Assembly (NCBI GenBank): GCA_032433765.1
Contig: JAVIAB010000159.1
Location: 2,046,001-2,110,000 of the forward strand
Length of the DNA: 64,000 nucleotides
Source: Megaustenia siamemsis
Taxonomy: Eukaryota; Mollusca; Gastropoda; Stylommatophora; Ariophantidae
Direction of reading: 5' to 3'
Under the pieces are notes generated by a model. It searched no databases. It was not told where the DNA came from and saw only the letters and a list, made by a program, of their open reading frames with translations. Position 1 is the stretch's first letter. The number at the start of each line of letters is the position of its first letter. A program made the position numbers and the translations under genes. Shown piece after piece: positions 22,640-33,794 of the stretch.

Positions 22640-24125
22640 AGGTGGAATCCCTTTCTAACATTTGACACAACCTTACACGGCATTAAACTCATTGGCCAGT
22701 TTTGTCAAGTCGTCAGCTAAATCGCCTATGTCATCGTACCGAACACCATCTGGACCAGGAGCAGTGCTGTGTTACCTTTCAAGTGTCGTGCGAATGGTAT
22801 AGGTTGTGATTGTGAGATCTTCTTCCAGCACTACATCCTTACACAATTTTGACAGCGATCCCCGTATCCTCATTCTTACAGCCTCATTTCTTTGGTCCGT
22901 CTGCTCAATGTAGCGGGCAAGCAGGGCCTTCCCTTTGCTCTCATCAGATTTGTGCCATATCTGGCCTGTGCTCTGAAAGTCTGGTATGCCTCTGTGTCGT
23001 GTTGTGCCATTCATGCACTGATGAAGGCGCCAGAATGTGGCGAGCGATTTTTCTGAGCATACTTTTTTACAGAAGTCATCCCATTTGACATCCTTAGCCT
23101 GCATAGTTTAAAGTGCATCATTTTTTGGTCGACCTCTACTTTCAGACGCTTCAAGAGCTCAGGTTGTGTTCTTCCAATGCTTCTTGCTTTCTGCCATGTC
23201 TTGACCGTTTGTCTCTTGCTCCGCCAAGCTTCCTCGACAACTACGTTCCACCAGGGTGGCTGCGCCCATCTCTCCTGCCTCCTACGAAGGGCGCTCTGTT
23301 TCCTATGTTTGATTTTGCTAATGACGTCCTGGTCTGTTTTCTCGTAGTTGAATGGGTGGAGCTTTCTTTTCTGGCTTATATTTCTACTTTTCTCAATTTG
23401 GAGGACACATGGATAGTGACCACTTCCGTGGAACCCCAGTGCACTCCACCTGCAAACCGGTGCGAGGTGGAAGACACCAGTGCCAGGTCTATGACACTAT
23501 CAGAGTCCCCTGTTCGAGTGGCCATTCTTGTTGCCCTTCCATCATTCAAGCACACTAAATCGGCCGACACCAATGCGTTCTCTAGGTCTTCTCCCTGCTT
23601 GTTGGTTATGACGTTACCCCACTGGTTTCCTCTAGCATTAAAGTCTCCGCAGAAAATGACGTTCTCTTCAACGAACTCGAAGAGATTCTGTCATTGTTGT
23701 GTGTTCACCTTCCCATTACAGGCATACACATTAACAATCACGAAATGAATGGGGGTCTGCTACCTAACCGTATGTACCTGTAATTCTGCATTGTTGCACG
23801 CAGACATATCAACCTCAGCTGCCACCATATTGTTGCGCACAAGGATGGCCTGCCCAAGGTGTTGTCTGTTGTAGAAACAATGAAAACCAGGAGTACTTAC
23901 TGTCCCGTCACCAAGAAGAGTTTCTTGCAAAACCATTATATCGGCGCCGCACAATAGCTTATCAAGAATGGGCCGTCGTTGATTAATGGACCCACAATTC
24001 CAATAAGTAACGCGCACATACTTTAGGCCTAGCCTCTCACACTTCAACAGTTTAGTGCCACCTCTCTTGCCCCGTCGTGTTTTCCTTCTTCGATGATGTC
24101 GTTTGGGCTGCATCTGAATACTTAC
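22640..24125 (-). mobile_element. LINE 5' part: endonuclease, linker and start of RT
   Basis: The minus strand, from 24113 down, opens with a basic stretch and then YWNCGSINQRRPILDKLL, DIMVLQETLLGDG and AILVRNN, the N-terminal endonuclease blocks with the catalytic Glu of QET. A frame change near 23760 leads to FCGDFNARGNQWG-like text and then SDSVIDLALVSS. 23104-22772 holds the linker, and about 22760 reads APGPDGVRYDD, the RT entry motif. The family differs from the other LINEs here and is comparatively well preserved. The 3' half is missing; the end abuts the 67-bp array. Confidence 0.85.
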
Positions 24126-24540
24126 ACTTACCGTCGTCTTTGATGAACGTCAATGCTTTGGATGGTCTAAACTCACGTGCACTTACTCAGTAGCACGGTC
24201 CAGAACCCGTTTCCATGTTATAAACTGGCCAACTCCAGTAAATAACTCAGCAGCACGTGTATACACTTTGAGTCTTCCACAAATTAAATGAATTACGCGT
24301 CCTTGACGACAGACCGGCGTAAACAAACCGCCATTTTGTAACGCGTTCAATAGTGCAGTCAACAAGAATGAGTTATGAAATAAGGAAATTGTAACAAAAT
24401 ACAATGTATCAAAAGAAGCAACGTGATTAACATCAACTAGAAAGCGCGTACAATCACATGATCTCTTCAAATATCAATAAAAACAAACAAATAAACATAA
24501 AAGTTCACTGGAAATCAGCACTTATATGTGAGTCTTCAGA
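24126..24540. other. Spacer between LINE and ectodomain pseudogene
   Basis: No recognisable protein or repeat. Slightly richer in CpG than the surroundings (gcacgtg, acgcgt). It may contain the 5' UTR of the minus-strand LINE. Confidence 0.3.
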
Positions 24541-25685
24541 AGAAGCCAGCTAACAAGGCGCCATATCCCCGGAAGTCCCGTTATTACAGGTATAGCCAGG
24601 AATGTTTACATTGTAGGCATTTCCCGAATTTTTCTCACATAAAGGACAGACCCTGAGACAAGACCTGGCGCAGTCGTGTCCATAGATCCCATGCGAGCAT
24701 TTGCCCTGACACGTACAGATGATGACGTCGTAGCTTTTGCTACACACTGCACAAAACGACCAAGAATGCCCGTCCAGACAATAGGTGTCTGTAAATATTT
24801 GCGCCTCACACACCGTCAGTGCACTGCCGGCCTGCGAAATGGTCGGTGAGAACTCAATCTTAATGTGTGTCATTGGCATTATTGTGGTGACTACAACAGT
24901 GTTCATAGAAACATTAGGGAATAAACAATATATCATTACACTGGAACACTACGCCGCCACTGTCAGAGAAATCCTTTAGAGTGGCATTCTTTACCCGAAT
25001 CAATAGTGCTAGCTCGATGATAGATTCGAATGATGTGAATCTTCTGGGGCGTGGCAAAGTTCAGATACCAGCAAACAGGACTGGTTCCACTCCTCAGTTT
25101 TGTGTGTGTGCAGTCATTGTCATAGAGATTGGTCTTTGTTTTGTCATTTACTGCGGCATCTGGTCCACATCCGTCTCCTGTATAACAAGCATTAAATCTG
25201 TCGGCCTGGTTTGTGTTCTGTTTAAGAGCCACATTCCGACCCCCGCCTATGTAGATGGAGCAGATATTTGCAACTATCGCCCCTGCAATCCATAACTTGT
25301 TGATCAGACCAGCCTCAGAACAAAAGACATCAATCTCGTGCTGACTAACTACAAACCTTGAATCATTGCTACATGAGGCAGAACCATTTAGTTTTACCAT
25401 GAAACTGTCTGTATCTGTTAAGTCATTCACATAAATCCTAAACCAGGAGAACAGCAAAGATTGGTTGAGAGTTGCCTTAACTGATGAAGAATTTGTGCAC
25501 GAATTACATGTGGTGTCGTTGTTATCAAACAGGAAAGTAGGTTCAGATTTTTGGGCGTATTTGTACACGAGAACCAAGTACTGACACTGGGGTCCAAAAT
25601 ATTCATGCTGACAACTGTCATTGTTTGGCATGTCCCTGTGGTTTTGTCACAAACTCTATTTCTCTTTTTCTCTCTGCAATCAAGA
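24541..25685 (-). pseudogene. Gastropod-type EGF / galactose-binding (discoidin-like) ectodomain fragment
   Basis: Read on the minus strand: VCDKTTGTC and CQHEYFGPQCQY (EGF-like, F-G-P-x-C-Q-Y), then a beta-rich segment with DDTTCN-like and FSWFRIYVN blocks. Next comes GGRNVAL...FNACYTGDGCGPDAAVN...LYDNDCTHT...NFATP, the pattern of fucolectin/F5-8C-type domains. Last are further EGF-like repeats (GIYGHDCARSC) to a stop at 24550. The frame is broken at least twice (about 25640 and 24960), and a TAG interrupts the strand near 24940. No initiation codon, signal peptide or transmembrane helix is visible. Such receptors bind glycans or ligands outside the cell. This piece looks like a dead or partial member, though some breaks could hide introns. 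Confidence 0.65.
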
Positions 25686-25689
25686 CTCA

Positions 25690-25795
25690 ATCAGAGTAGG
25701 ATCCCAACCTCTCTCATGAAGTCAGCTGTTTGTTTAAGCGAATCGATCGCCCCATATAATTTCTCCTCCAGGGAGGTGGACATGGATATAGGTCA
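25690..25795 (-). mobile_element. RNase H-type LINE C-terminus
   Basis: The minus strand reads SLEEKLYGAIDSLKQTADFM followed by REVGI and a stop a few codons later. This is the terminal motif (L-x-x-K-L-Y-G-x5-L-x2-T-A-x-F) of RNase H-bearing LINEs. It has the same terminus as 51166-51260 and faces an inverted copy at 26327-26408. Confidence 0.65.
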
Positions 25796-26326
25796 AAGGA
25801 AATAAAATGTTGATAATAAGGTCTGGCTTTATTCTTTATTTTCTGAAGCCGTGATTGGCCTTGTTTTCTGAATGTCTCCTGGTAGTCCCGATGGGCAATG
25901 GCGTCACTTCCTGACAAGACACAATCTCTGTGTATCGGGCAGGCTATAGAACGCGAATTATTTTCTTCCTCCTGGAACTAAAAGTCAGGTATTTTAATGA
26001 TTGTTGTGTAAACCCACTGATAGTTTAGTCTATGATACAATACATTCTATTTGTCTCGTGTATTTAATCTTGGTAGCAAATTGCAACAATGTTCTATCAC
26101 CTCAACATCACCCGATGACGATCTCGGATCTGTCCTACAGAAAAGATCATCTGCTGCCTAGCAGGAAGATTGGGGACAATCAAAGGCTAGGGAAAGCAAA
26201 CCCGAATAAAATGCTGGCTGAAATCGGATGCACTGGGCCACTGGCGCAGAACACTGTGCAACGTATTAACGGGTGTTCAGTCAGAGTGGATCTGACAGAC
26301 TCTAATTGTGATGTTCTCTGTCTGTG
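25796..26326. other. Spacer between inverted LINE termini
   Basis: No recognised gene. Flanked by a pair of about 80-bp inverted LINE ends (25676-25757 and 26327-26408). Confidence 0.4.
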
Positions 26327-26445
26327 GGGGCGATCAACACACTTAGCCTGACAGCTGACTTCATGTGAGAGTCTGGAATCCTTACTCTGATTGAGTCTGA
26401 TTGCTATTCGGTTATCTCTTCTCATCACATGTCCAACATATGATC
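26327..26445. mobile_element. Inverted LINE terminus joined to a minus-strand GATA-family LINE piece
   Basis: 26327-26408 (+) matches the reverse complement of 25676-25757 (cagctgacttcatg, ctctgattgagtct). It runs directly into attcggttatctcttctcat, a minus-strand piece of the GATA-tailed LINE (compare 59205). Confidence 0.6.
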
Positions 26446-26619
26446 AGTGTCTCTGGTCTCACATTATTTCTGCTAAATGAGTGATCTCCCCACACTGACC
26501 AGCCAATGCTTGAACTATCAATCTAGTTTTTGTGCATTTAATTAAATTTAACAAGATTATTTATAGGCTATGGAGACGCTACTTTGAGCATAAATCATTT
26601 GGGATATTAAACTCGTAAA

Positions 26620-26800
26620 TTACAATCTTGTGAATGAATTCAAAATTAATACAGAGATAAAAGAAATGATCATGCAACCAACGATCTCGTCTACAAGTGG
26701 CAGGAGAAGATGGACATATAATTATCTTGGATATGCGCTGAGAAGAGATAACAAAAACATTCCAAGACAGGCTGTTCTGTCTAGGGGAATGAAATTTTTA
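26620..26800 (+). mobile_element. LINE RT tail remnant
   Basis: The + strand reads VNEFKINTEIKEMIMQPTI, then RRRWTYNYLGYALRRDNKNI, the G-H-x-x-R-R-D-x-x-x-I block near LINE C-termini. It is short and isolated. Confidence 0.7.
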
Positions 26801-27100
26801 AAATAAAATAGGAAAAATTATATGGTTTTGCCTTGACCCCCTTCTTCTATTGGAAACAAAATAATATCAAGAAGAGGAAGATTTAAAGTGACACTAAAGA
26901 GAACACCTATAAGAGGAGCAAAGTTGGCAGGCATATATTATGGATTTATTATAATTATTATGTTACCATAATCATGTGAGAACAACCTTAAGAGTTCACC
27001 AAAACTTAAAGTGGCACCAGCTATTATTTTGTTCCTATAGAGGGGTTAAATATAAGGCATATTATTATCATGAAAAAAAAAGAGTTACAAAATTGAATTA
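26801..27100. other. AT-rich spacer
   Basis: No feature recognised. Confidence 0.4.
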
Positions 27101-27260
27101 GCACAATGTTGGAATGAAGATTATATTGCAGAATGCCTGTTTTGTCTCAAATCTTCAGTCTATTTCTGCTGATAGTCATTTATTATGTGTCACTTGACTT
27201 CCAAGGTATTTACATTCCTTCACTTGTTTTAATTGTTTGCTGTCTATAGTTGCTTATGTT
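27101..27260 (-). mobile_element. LINE (LEARTTRK family) fragment
   Basis: The minus strand reads LKQVKECKYLGSQVTHNK, equivalent to VEELKYLESLATND at 18842-18930. Truncated at both ends. Confidence 0.6.
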
Positions 27261-28289
27261 CGCCCAATAACTAAAGGAGTGTACCTTTTCATCATCCGCC
27301 CTTAAAAGGACGCTAATTGGGCGTGTCTGCGTTGTGTTGTGGTTTATTGATATTCTAGTTGTTTTGTTTTTCATTGTTCCTAACTAGTATCAAGGCAAAA
27401 ACAATTCATGTATAAACTGAAGAAGGAATCAAGGAAAAATTCTAAACATATAAATTTATACATAAACTCTTCTAGCAAACGCACATCTTGTAACAAATAA
27501 AACTCATCTCTTCAGATTATTCTGATAACAATAACAATACAACAAATATTTGATATCTGAATAAGGCAATTCAAGACTAATTCAATGTAAACGTATGTCT
27601 GTATTGTAACATAAGACATCTACATATTTCCAATGACTACTCTTATCTTGTTGTCCACACTTAGAGAGATATGAAACAGGGTGTGGATACCTAGTGTTCT
27701 GGTTTACAGCAAGGCTGTGATAATTTGGCGAATCATAGGAGGAAGAACGGAGAACTCTTCTCTCCTATCATTCTTCCTCCTATGATACGCTGAATTATCG
27801 CCTTGGAAGTTTCTCTCTATAATAATATTTGTGTATTATTATTTGTCTCCTGTGAAATTTGATCTTTCAACCATACACATCAGACTTCAGCACAACATTT
27901 TTGGCACAAGGTTGCTTGTCCTCTTAGATCCCTAATTGTTTGTCCAGACTGGTTAGATTTGGGGTCTACCACAAGTAGGTTGATTAGGGTCTAGACTAAT
28001 TGTTGTTCCCTGAACCTGATACAAATGGTCAGCTATGAGTTCCTGACCACTTTTAGCCCAAGTGCTGTTGGGTATCCTGGGTCTAAAACATATGTTATAA
28101 ATTAAGAAGTAAATAACTGCATTAAGTTTATGAAAGGAAAGCATAGAAACATATAAACTATAGGCCAAGATGAGGAGTTCAGTGAGATATTTTGTATAAA
28201 CACCATGGTAGTTATACATTTGAACAAATAAAGACAATCCACTTATTTTGTGTGTCATACACCCACAACAAATTTACATGCTCACATAT
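27261..28289. other. AT-rich spacer with a 40-nt imperfect inverted repeat
   Basis: 27705-27800 contains an imperfect palindrome around ataggaggaagaacggagaa / ttcttcctcctatgat that could form a stem-loop. Otherwise no gene or known repeat seen. Confidence 0.5.
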
Positions 28290-29700
28290 TCCAGTATTGG
28301 TATTATCATCTCTCATTAACTTTATTATGACACTATACCAGTATTAGTATTATCATCTCTCATTAACTTTATTATGACACTATACCAGTATTAGTATTAT
28401 CATCTCTCATTAACTTTATTATGACACTATACCAGTATTAGTATTATCATCTCTCATTAACTTTATTATGACACTATTCCAGTATTAGTATTATCATCTC
28501 TCATTTAACTTTATTATGACACTATTCCAGCATTAGTATTATCATCTCTCATTAACTTTATTATAACACTATTCCAGTATTAGTATTATCATCTCTCATT
28601 AACTTTATTATGTCACTATTCCAGTATTAGTATTATCATCTCTCATTAACTTTATTATGACACTATACCAGTATTAGTATTATCATCTCTCATTAACTTT
28701 ATTATGATATTATTCCAGTATTAGTATTATCATCTCTCATTAACTTTATTATGACACTATACCAGTATTAGTATTATCATCTCTCATTAACTTTATTATG
28801 ATATTATTCCAGTATTAGTATTATCATCTCTCATTAACTTTATTATGACACTATACCAGTATTAGTTTTATCATCTCTCATTAACTTTATTATGACACTA
28901 TTCCAGTATTAGTATTATCATCTCTCATTAACTTTATTATAACACTATTCCAGTATTAGTATTATCATCTCTCATTAACTTTATTATGACACTATTCCAG
29001 TATTAGTATTATCATCTCTCATTAACTTTATTATGACACTATTCCAGTATTAGTATTATCATCTCTCATTAACTTTATTATGACACTATTCCAGTATTAG
29101 TATTATCATCTCTCATTAACTTTATTATGACACTATTCCAAGTATTAGTATTATCATCTCTCATTAACTTTATTCTGACATTATTCCAGTATTAGTATTA
29201 TCATCTCTCATTAACTTTATTATGACACAATTCCAGTATTAGTATTATCATCTCTCATTAACTTTATTATGACACTATTCCAGTATTAGTATTATCATCT
29301 CTCATTAACTTTATTATGACACTATTCCAGTATTAGTATTATCATCTCTCATTGACGTTATGACACTATACCAGTATTAGTATTATCATCTCTCATTAAC
29401 TTTATTATGACACTATTCCAGTATTAGTATTATCATCTCTCATTAACTTTATTATGACACTATTCCAGTATTAGTATTATCATCTCTCATGAACTTTATT
29501 ATGACACTATTCCAGTATTAGTATTACCATCTCTCATTAACTTTATTATGTCACTATTCCAGTATTAGTATTATCATCTCTCATTAACTTTATTATGACA
29601 CTATTCCAGTATTAGTATTATCATCTCTCATTAACTTTATCATGACACTATTCCAGTATTAGTATTATCATCTCTCATTAACTTTTCTATGACACTATTC
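28290..29700. repeat. 47-bp minisatellite, about 30 copies
   Basis: The unit is ttccagtattagtattatca / tctctcattaactttattat / gacacta. One further diverged unit lies at 32279-32330, beyond a 2.6-kb insertion, so the array was interrupted. Confidence 0.95.
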
Positions 29701-30400
29701 TGTACCGGGCTTAAAAACACTTTCCACGTGTGAACCTGTTGTTTCTTAAACCCGACTATCCTTGAACCCGCTCTTGTGAGCGCGAGTCATGACACGTGAT
29801 GTATTGACTTGTGTTGTCTATCTATTAAGACAACAACGGCTGCTGAACACTGCAGCCTCCTCCTGTGACTCACTCGTCACAGCTCCTGCTTGTGCGCCTT
29901 CACTGGAAACCGCCGTGGGTTGCACCCCTGGCCGGGTGCTGATCGCCATAGTACTCCGCGCTGTATTTCTGCAGACCCGTGTGTGAGTCTCTGCGAGGTG
30001 TCGTTCGTTGCTAGTCTAGGACAAGACAGCCAACCTCGATAAAGTACTCACAAAACACCAAGTAATAAAAGTCACACGTGAGGTTTAATGCACACAGCTG
30101 ACCTCACCCATCACAATTACAATGATAATGGTAGGTTTGTATCCTCTCACTCATATCACCACAATCACACCTTCCCCAGGATCATTCAGATACTGGCGAT
30201 GACCGCTGCCACCTTCTACTCCGCACCTAAACCCAATACTATGCAGCAGTTTGACTGATTATCTATTCCACTAATTACATTTGCAAATTACAGTTGGTCA
30301 TTGACCCTGCGAACCTGTCTGATACGGTTTCGCCCGTGATGAGAATTGCTGGAGTGTCATACTCATATTGCATGTCTCTAACGAGACTTCCTGAGTAACT
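29701..30400. other. Left part of a 2.6-kb insertion in the 47-bp array
   Basis: GC-richer than the surroundings, with several CpG and cacgtg sites. Begins tgtaccgggctt immediately after attc; attc recurs at 32279-32282. No transposase or RT motif recognised, so the element type is unknown. Confidence 0.45.
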
Positions 30401-31885
30401 AATGTCACAATTCATGGGAATGTTCATTGTTGCTACTACACAACTCTACTCCTCAATGTCTTTAGCAAGACATCCTTGATAGCTAAATATCACAATTCAC
30501 TAGAATGTTCATTGTTGCTAATATACAGTTCTCACTACATGCCTCTAACGAGACCTTCTTGGTAGCGATGCCACAAAATTAACTAGAATGTTCATTGTTG
30601 CTAATACACAGTTCTACTCACTGTATGTCTCTAGCAAAACCTTCCTGGTAGCTATGCCACAAAATCAACTAGAATGTTCATTGTTGCTAATACACAGTTC
30701 TACTCACTGTATGTCTCTAGCAAAACCTTCCTGGTAGCTATGCCACAAAATCAACTAGAATGTTCATTGTTGCTAATACACAGTTCTACTCACTGTATGT
30801 CTCTAGCAAAACCTTCCTGGTAGCTATGCCACAAAATCAACTAGAATGTTCATTGTTGCTAATACACAGTTCTACTCACTGTATGTCTCCAGCAAAACCT
30901 TCCTGGTAGCTATGCCACAAAATTAACTAGAATGTTCGTTGTTGCTAATACACAGTTCTACTCACTGTATGTCTCTAGCAAAACCTTCCTGGTAGCTATG
31001 CCACAAAATTAACTAGAATGTTCATTGTTGCTAATACACAGTTCTACTCACTGTATGTCTCCAGCAAAACCTTCCTCTTAGCTATGCCACAAAATTAACT
31101 AGAATGTTCGTTGTTGCTAATACACAGTTCTACTCACTGTATGTCTCTAGCAAAACCTTCCTGGTAGCTATGCCACAAAATTAACTAGAATGTTCGTTGT
31201 TGCTAATACACAGTTCTACTCACTGTATGTCTCTAGCAAAACCTTCCTGGTAGCTATGCCACAAAATTAACTAGAATGTTCGTTGTTGCTAATACACAGT
31301 TCTACTCACTGTATGTCTCTAGCAAAACCTTCCTGGTAGCTATGCCACAAAATTAACTAGAATGTTCATTGTTGCTAATACACAGTTCTACTCACTGTAT
31401 GTCTCTAGCAAAACCTTCCTGGTAGCTATGCCACAAAATTAACTAGAATGTTCATTGTTGCTAATACACAGTTCTACTCACTGTATGTCTCTAGCAAAAC
31501 CTTCCTGGTAGCTATGCCACAAAATTAACTAGAATGTTCATTGTTGCTAATACACAGTTCTACTCACTGTATGTCTCTAGCAAAACCTTCCTGGTAGCTA
31601 TGCCACAAATCAACTAGAATGATCATTGTTGCTAATACACAGTTCTACTCACTGTATGTCTCTAGCAAAACCTTCCTGGTAGCTATGCCACAAAATCAAC
31701 TAGAATGTTCATTGTTGCTAATACACAGTTCTACTCACTGTATGTCTCTAGCAAAACCTTCCTGGTAGCTATGCCACAAAATCAACTAGAATGTTCATTG
31801 TTGCTAATACACAGTTCTACTCACTGTATGTCTCTAGCAAAACCTTCCTCTTAGCTATGCCACAAATCAACTAGAATGATCATTG
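30401..31885. repeat. 86-bp minisatellite, about 17 copies
   Basis: The unit contains ctagaatgttcattgttgct, aatacacagttctactcact, gtatgtctctagcaaaacct and tcctggtagctatgcc. The first two or three copies are diverged and the rest nearly identical. It lies inside the 29701-32278 insertion. Confidence 0.95.
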
Positions 31886-32278
31886 TTGTAATTGAGTATC
31901 ATAACTCATTGCTTAACTGTCCATGACTCTGACCATCCTGTTTAACGAACACAACGCGACTGACTAACCTACCACTGGTCGTGTGCTTCTCCAACTGCCC
32001 ACGGTACCGGTAGAATTGCTACTACTTTTCCAACCATCCGCACAAAGCCTTCGATTCCTCTCGAATGAAAAGCCCCTAATGATCTTCAACTCACCTTCTT
32101 TCTTTCCACCAATCAACAATTACACTCACAATTTCCCGTGACCCCCGCCGTGATCACTCACTCATTTTTCCCCGTGGTTTCCCTAACTCTTTCATTTCTC
32201 CGTCTCTCCCCTTGACCTTCACTCTCTTATTCCCCCTCTCCACACACACACACACACTTCCCCTTTCTCCCTGTTTTA
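31886..32278. other. Right part of the 2.6-kb insertion
   Basis: C/T-rich sequence with a short (CA)n run at about 32243. No coding signal. Ends ctgttttaattc at the resumed 47-bp unit. Confidence 0.4.
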
Positions 32279-32371
32279 ATTCCAGTAATAGTATTATCAT
32301 CTCTAATTAACTTTATTAAGACATATTTCAATTTTCTAAATGATAAACATACCACCATTTCTCTTTGACAG

Positions 32372-32437
32372 TCAAAAATTATGGATACAAAGAGTCACAT
32401 TCCAATCTGGAATATAAAACAAGAGCCAGATAATGAA
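32372..32437 (+). CDS. Candidate first coding exon of zinc-finger gene copy B
   Basis: 66-nt exon: acceptor tttctctttgacag, donor gtgagt, phase 0 at both ends. It holds an in-frame ATG at 32381 (MDTKSHIPIWNIKQEPDNE) with the SUMO core IKQE followed by Pro. It resembles the next exon at 40132-40200, which has MET-x-N...IKDEPEN, so the two look like tandem exon duplicates. It is about 7.7 kb from that exon, with repeats between. It may instead be an alternative start or belong to a further gene copy. RNA evidence would decide. Confidence 0.5.
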
Positions 32438-32599
32438 GTGAGTTGGATCTATCCATTTATTGACCTTTCTAACTAAAGAAGTCACATAAGACAGCATATT
32501 AAAAATTCTCTAAGTTTGATAAATCTTTGTTGTTATATGTCATATTTTAAACTGGACCTGTAGTTAGTGTCACCACATGTTCTTGTTTTGGGTGAACTT

Positions 32600-32773
32600 C
32601 TCTGTCTGGGCAAGGAAGCTACTATCTTATATCAGGTTCACAGGCAAAGGTGCCTCACAGCTTCAGAGCTATCAACAATTCATAGTTGATAACTTCCTCC
32701 AGGATTGGTGAACCAGAATCATCCAGACCATACTCCACTCCTCTGTGGTGCCTCCAGAAATAGCCTAACCTGT
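32600..32773 (+). mobile_element. Weak LINE-like remnant split by a SINE
   Basis: Text such as TPLWCLQK followed by PAIQVGIKEG after the SINE suggests the end of a LINE endonuclease, continuing into the 103-bp repeats. The assignment is tentative. Confidence 0.35.
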
Positions 32774-33029
32774 ATAAGTAAGTAAAGTAAAGTACCCCCA
32801 TCAAGTGGTGTACAGGGAATATGGTGTTAGAGACCATAAATTTTACAGACCTTCGGCACATGATTTTTGGGGTAATGTGGTCGGTATTACACACGTGCTG
32901 CTTTACTTTCCCAGAAAGTAATCTGGCACTCATTAAAGGCTGGGTGAACCGGAAGCCGTCAGTTGGGATCGAACCCTACCTCTTGTCCTTTTGTCGTCCA
33001 GTTCACTAACCACTGAGCTATCGCAGCTC
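32774..33029 (-). mobile_element. tRNA-derived SINE with 10-bp TSD
   Basis: Read on the minus strand, the element starts ggagctgcgatagctcagtg (box A TAGCTCAGTGG) with box B GGTTCGATCCC about 45 nt later. A body of about 150 bp follows, ending in a TACTTTACTTTACTTACTT tail. Direct repeats cctaacctgt flank it at 32764-32773 and 33030-33039. Promoter boxes, tail and TSD are all visible. Confidence 0.9.
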
Positions 33030-33069
33030 CCTAACCTGTCTAGTCCGGCCATACAAGTTGGAATCAAAG

Positions 33070-33615
33070 AGGGATAACAATCTGGTTCTCAAAAATAACA
33101 TGCTGAAATCAGATGTGTTGTTGAACAGAAAGGCATGGATATCACAGCTCTACTGCAAACTACAAGACAACATATCTACGCCCACATAACATTGTAATAA
33201 ATAACATGCTGAAATCTGATGTGTTGGACAGAAAGGCACGGATATCACAGCTCTACCTCAAACTACAAGACAACATATCTACGCCCACATAACATTGTAA
33301 TAAATAACATGCTGAAATCTGATGTGTTGGACAGAAAGGCATAGATATCACAGCTCTACTGCAAACTACAAGACAACATATCTACGCCCACATAACATTG
33401 TAATAAATAACATGCTGAAATCTGATGTGTTGGACAGAAAGGCATGGATATCACAGTTCTACTGCAAACTACAAGACAACATATCTACGCCCACATAACA
33501 TTGTAATAAATAACATGCTGAAATCTGATGTGTTGGACAGAAAGGCACTGATATCACAGCTCTACTGCAAACTACAAGACAACATATCTACTCCCACTGA
33601 ACATTGTAATCAGCA
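33070..33615 (+). repeat. 103-bp tandem repeat, five copies, LINE-derived
   Basis: The unit encodes NNMLKSDVLDRKAWISQLYC followed by KLQDNISTPT and then a stop in most copies. The reading is protein-like and probably comes from the LINE whose RT tail follows at 33660. Copies differ at only a few sites. Confidence 0.8.
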
Positions 33616-33639
33616 GATATAGACTGAAGATGCAACATA

Positions 33640-33794
33640 GCTTGTGATATCATTGGACAGTTATCACCACTATTGTGCACAGGGAAATACCTCTAGAGGC
33701 AGAATGGGCACTCTACAATACAATCTTTATCCCAATGTTGTGTCACCAATGCCAGCTCTGGACCCTAGAGGCAAGAACAACCAGAAAAATAACC
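33640..33794 (+). mobile_element. LINE RT tail (LEARTTRK family)
   Basis: The + strand reads LYNTIFIPMLCHQCQLWTLE, then ARTTRKITSPEMKYVRRMTG, matching LINE C-terminal RT tails. It runs into the 52-bp array. Confidence 0.8.

Noticed and set aside
23113..23748. 211-codon + strand frame
   Set aside because: The minus strand of the same region encodes LINE endonuclease blocks (SDSVIDLALVSS, GDFNAR-like). The + strand frame is its shadow.
32821..33009. Small + strand frame at the SINE
   Set aside because: Entirely inside the tRNA-derived SINE; no coding evidence.
32774..33029. Genuine tRNA gene on the minus strand
   Set aside because: Boxes A and B are present, but the acceptor stem does not close at the right distance and a SINE body and tail with target duplication follow.
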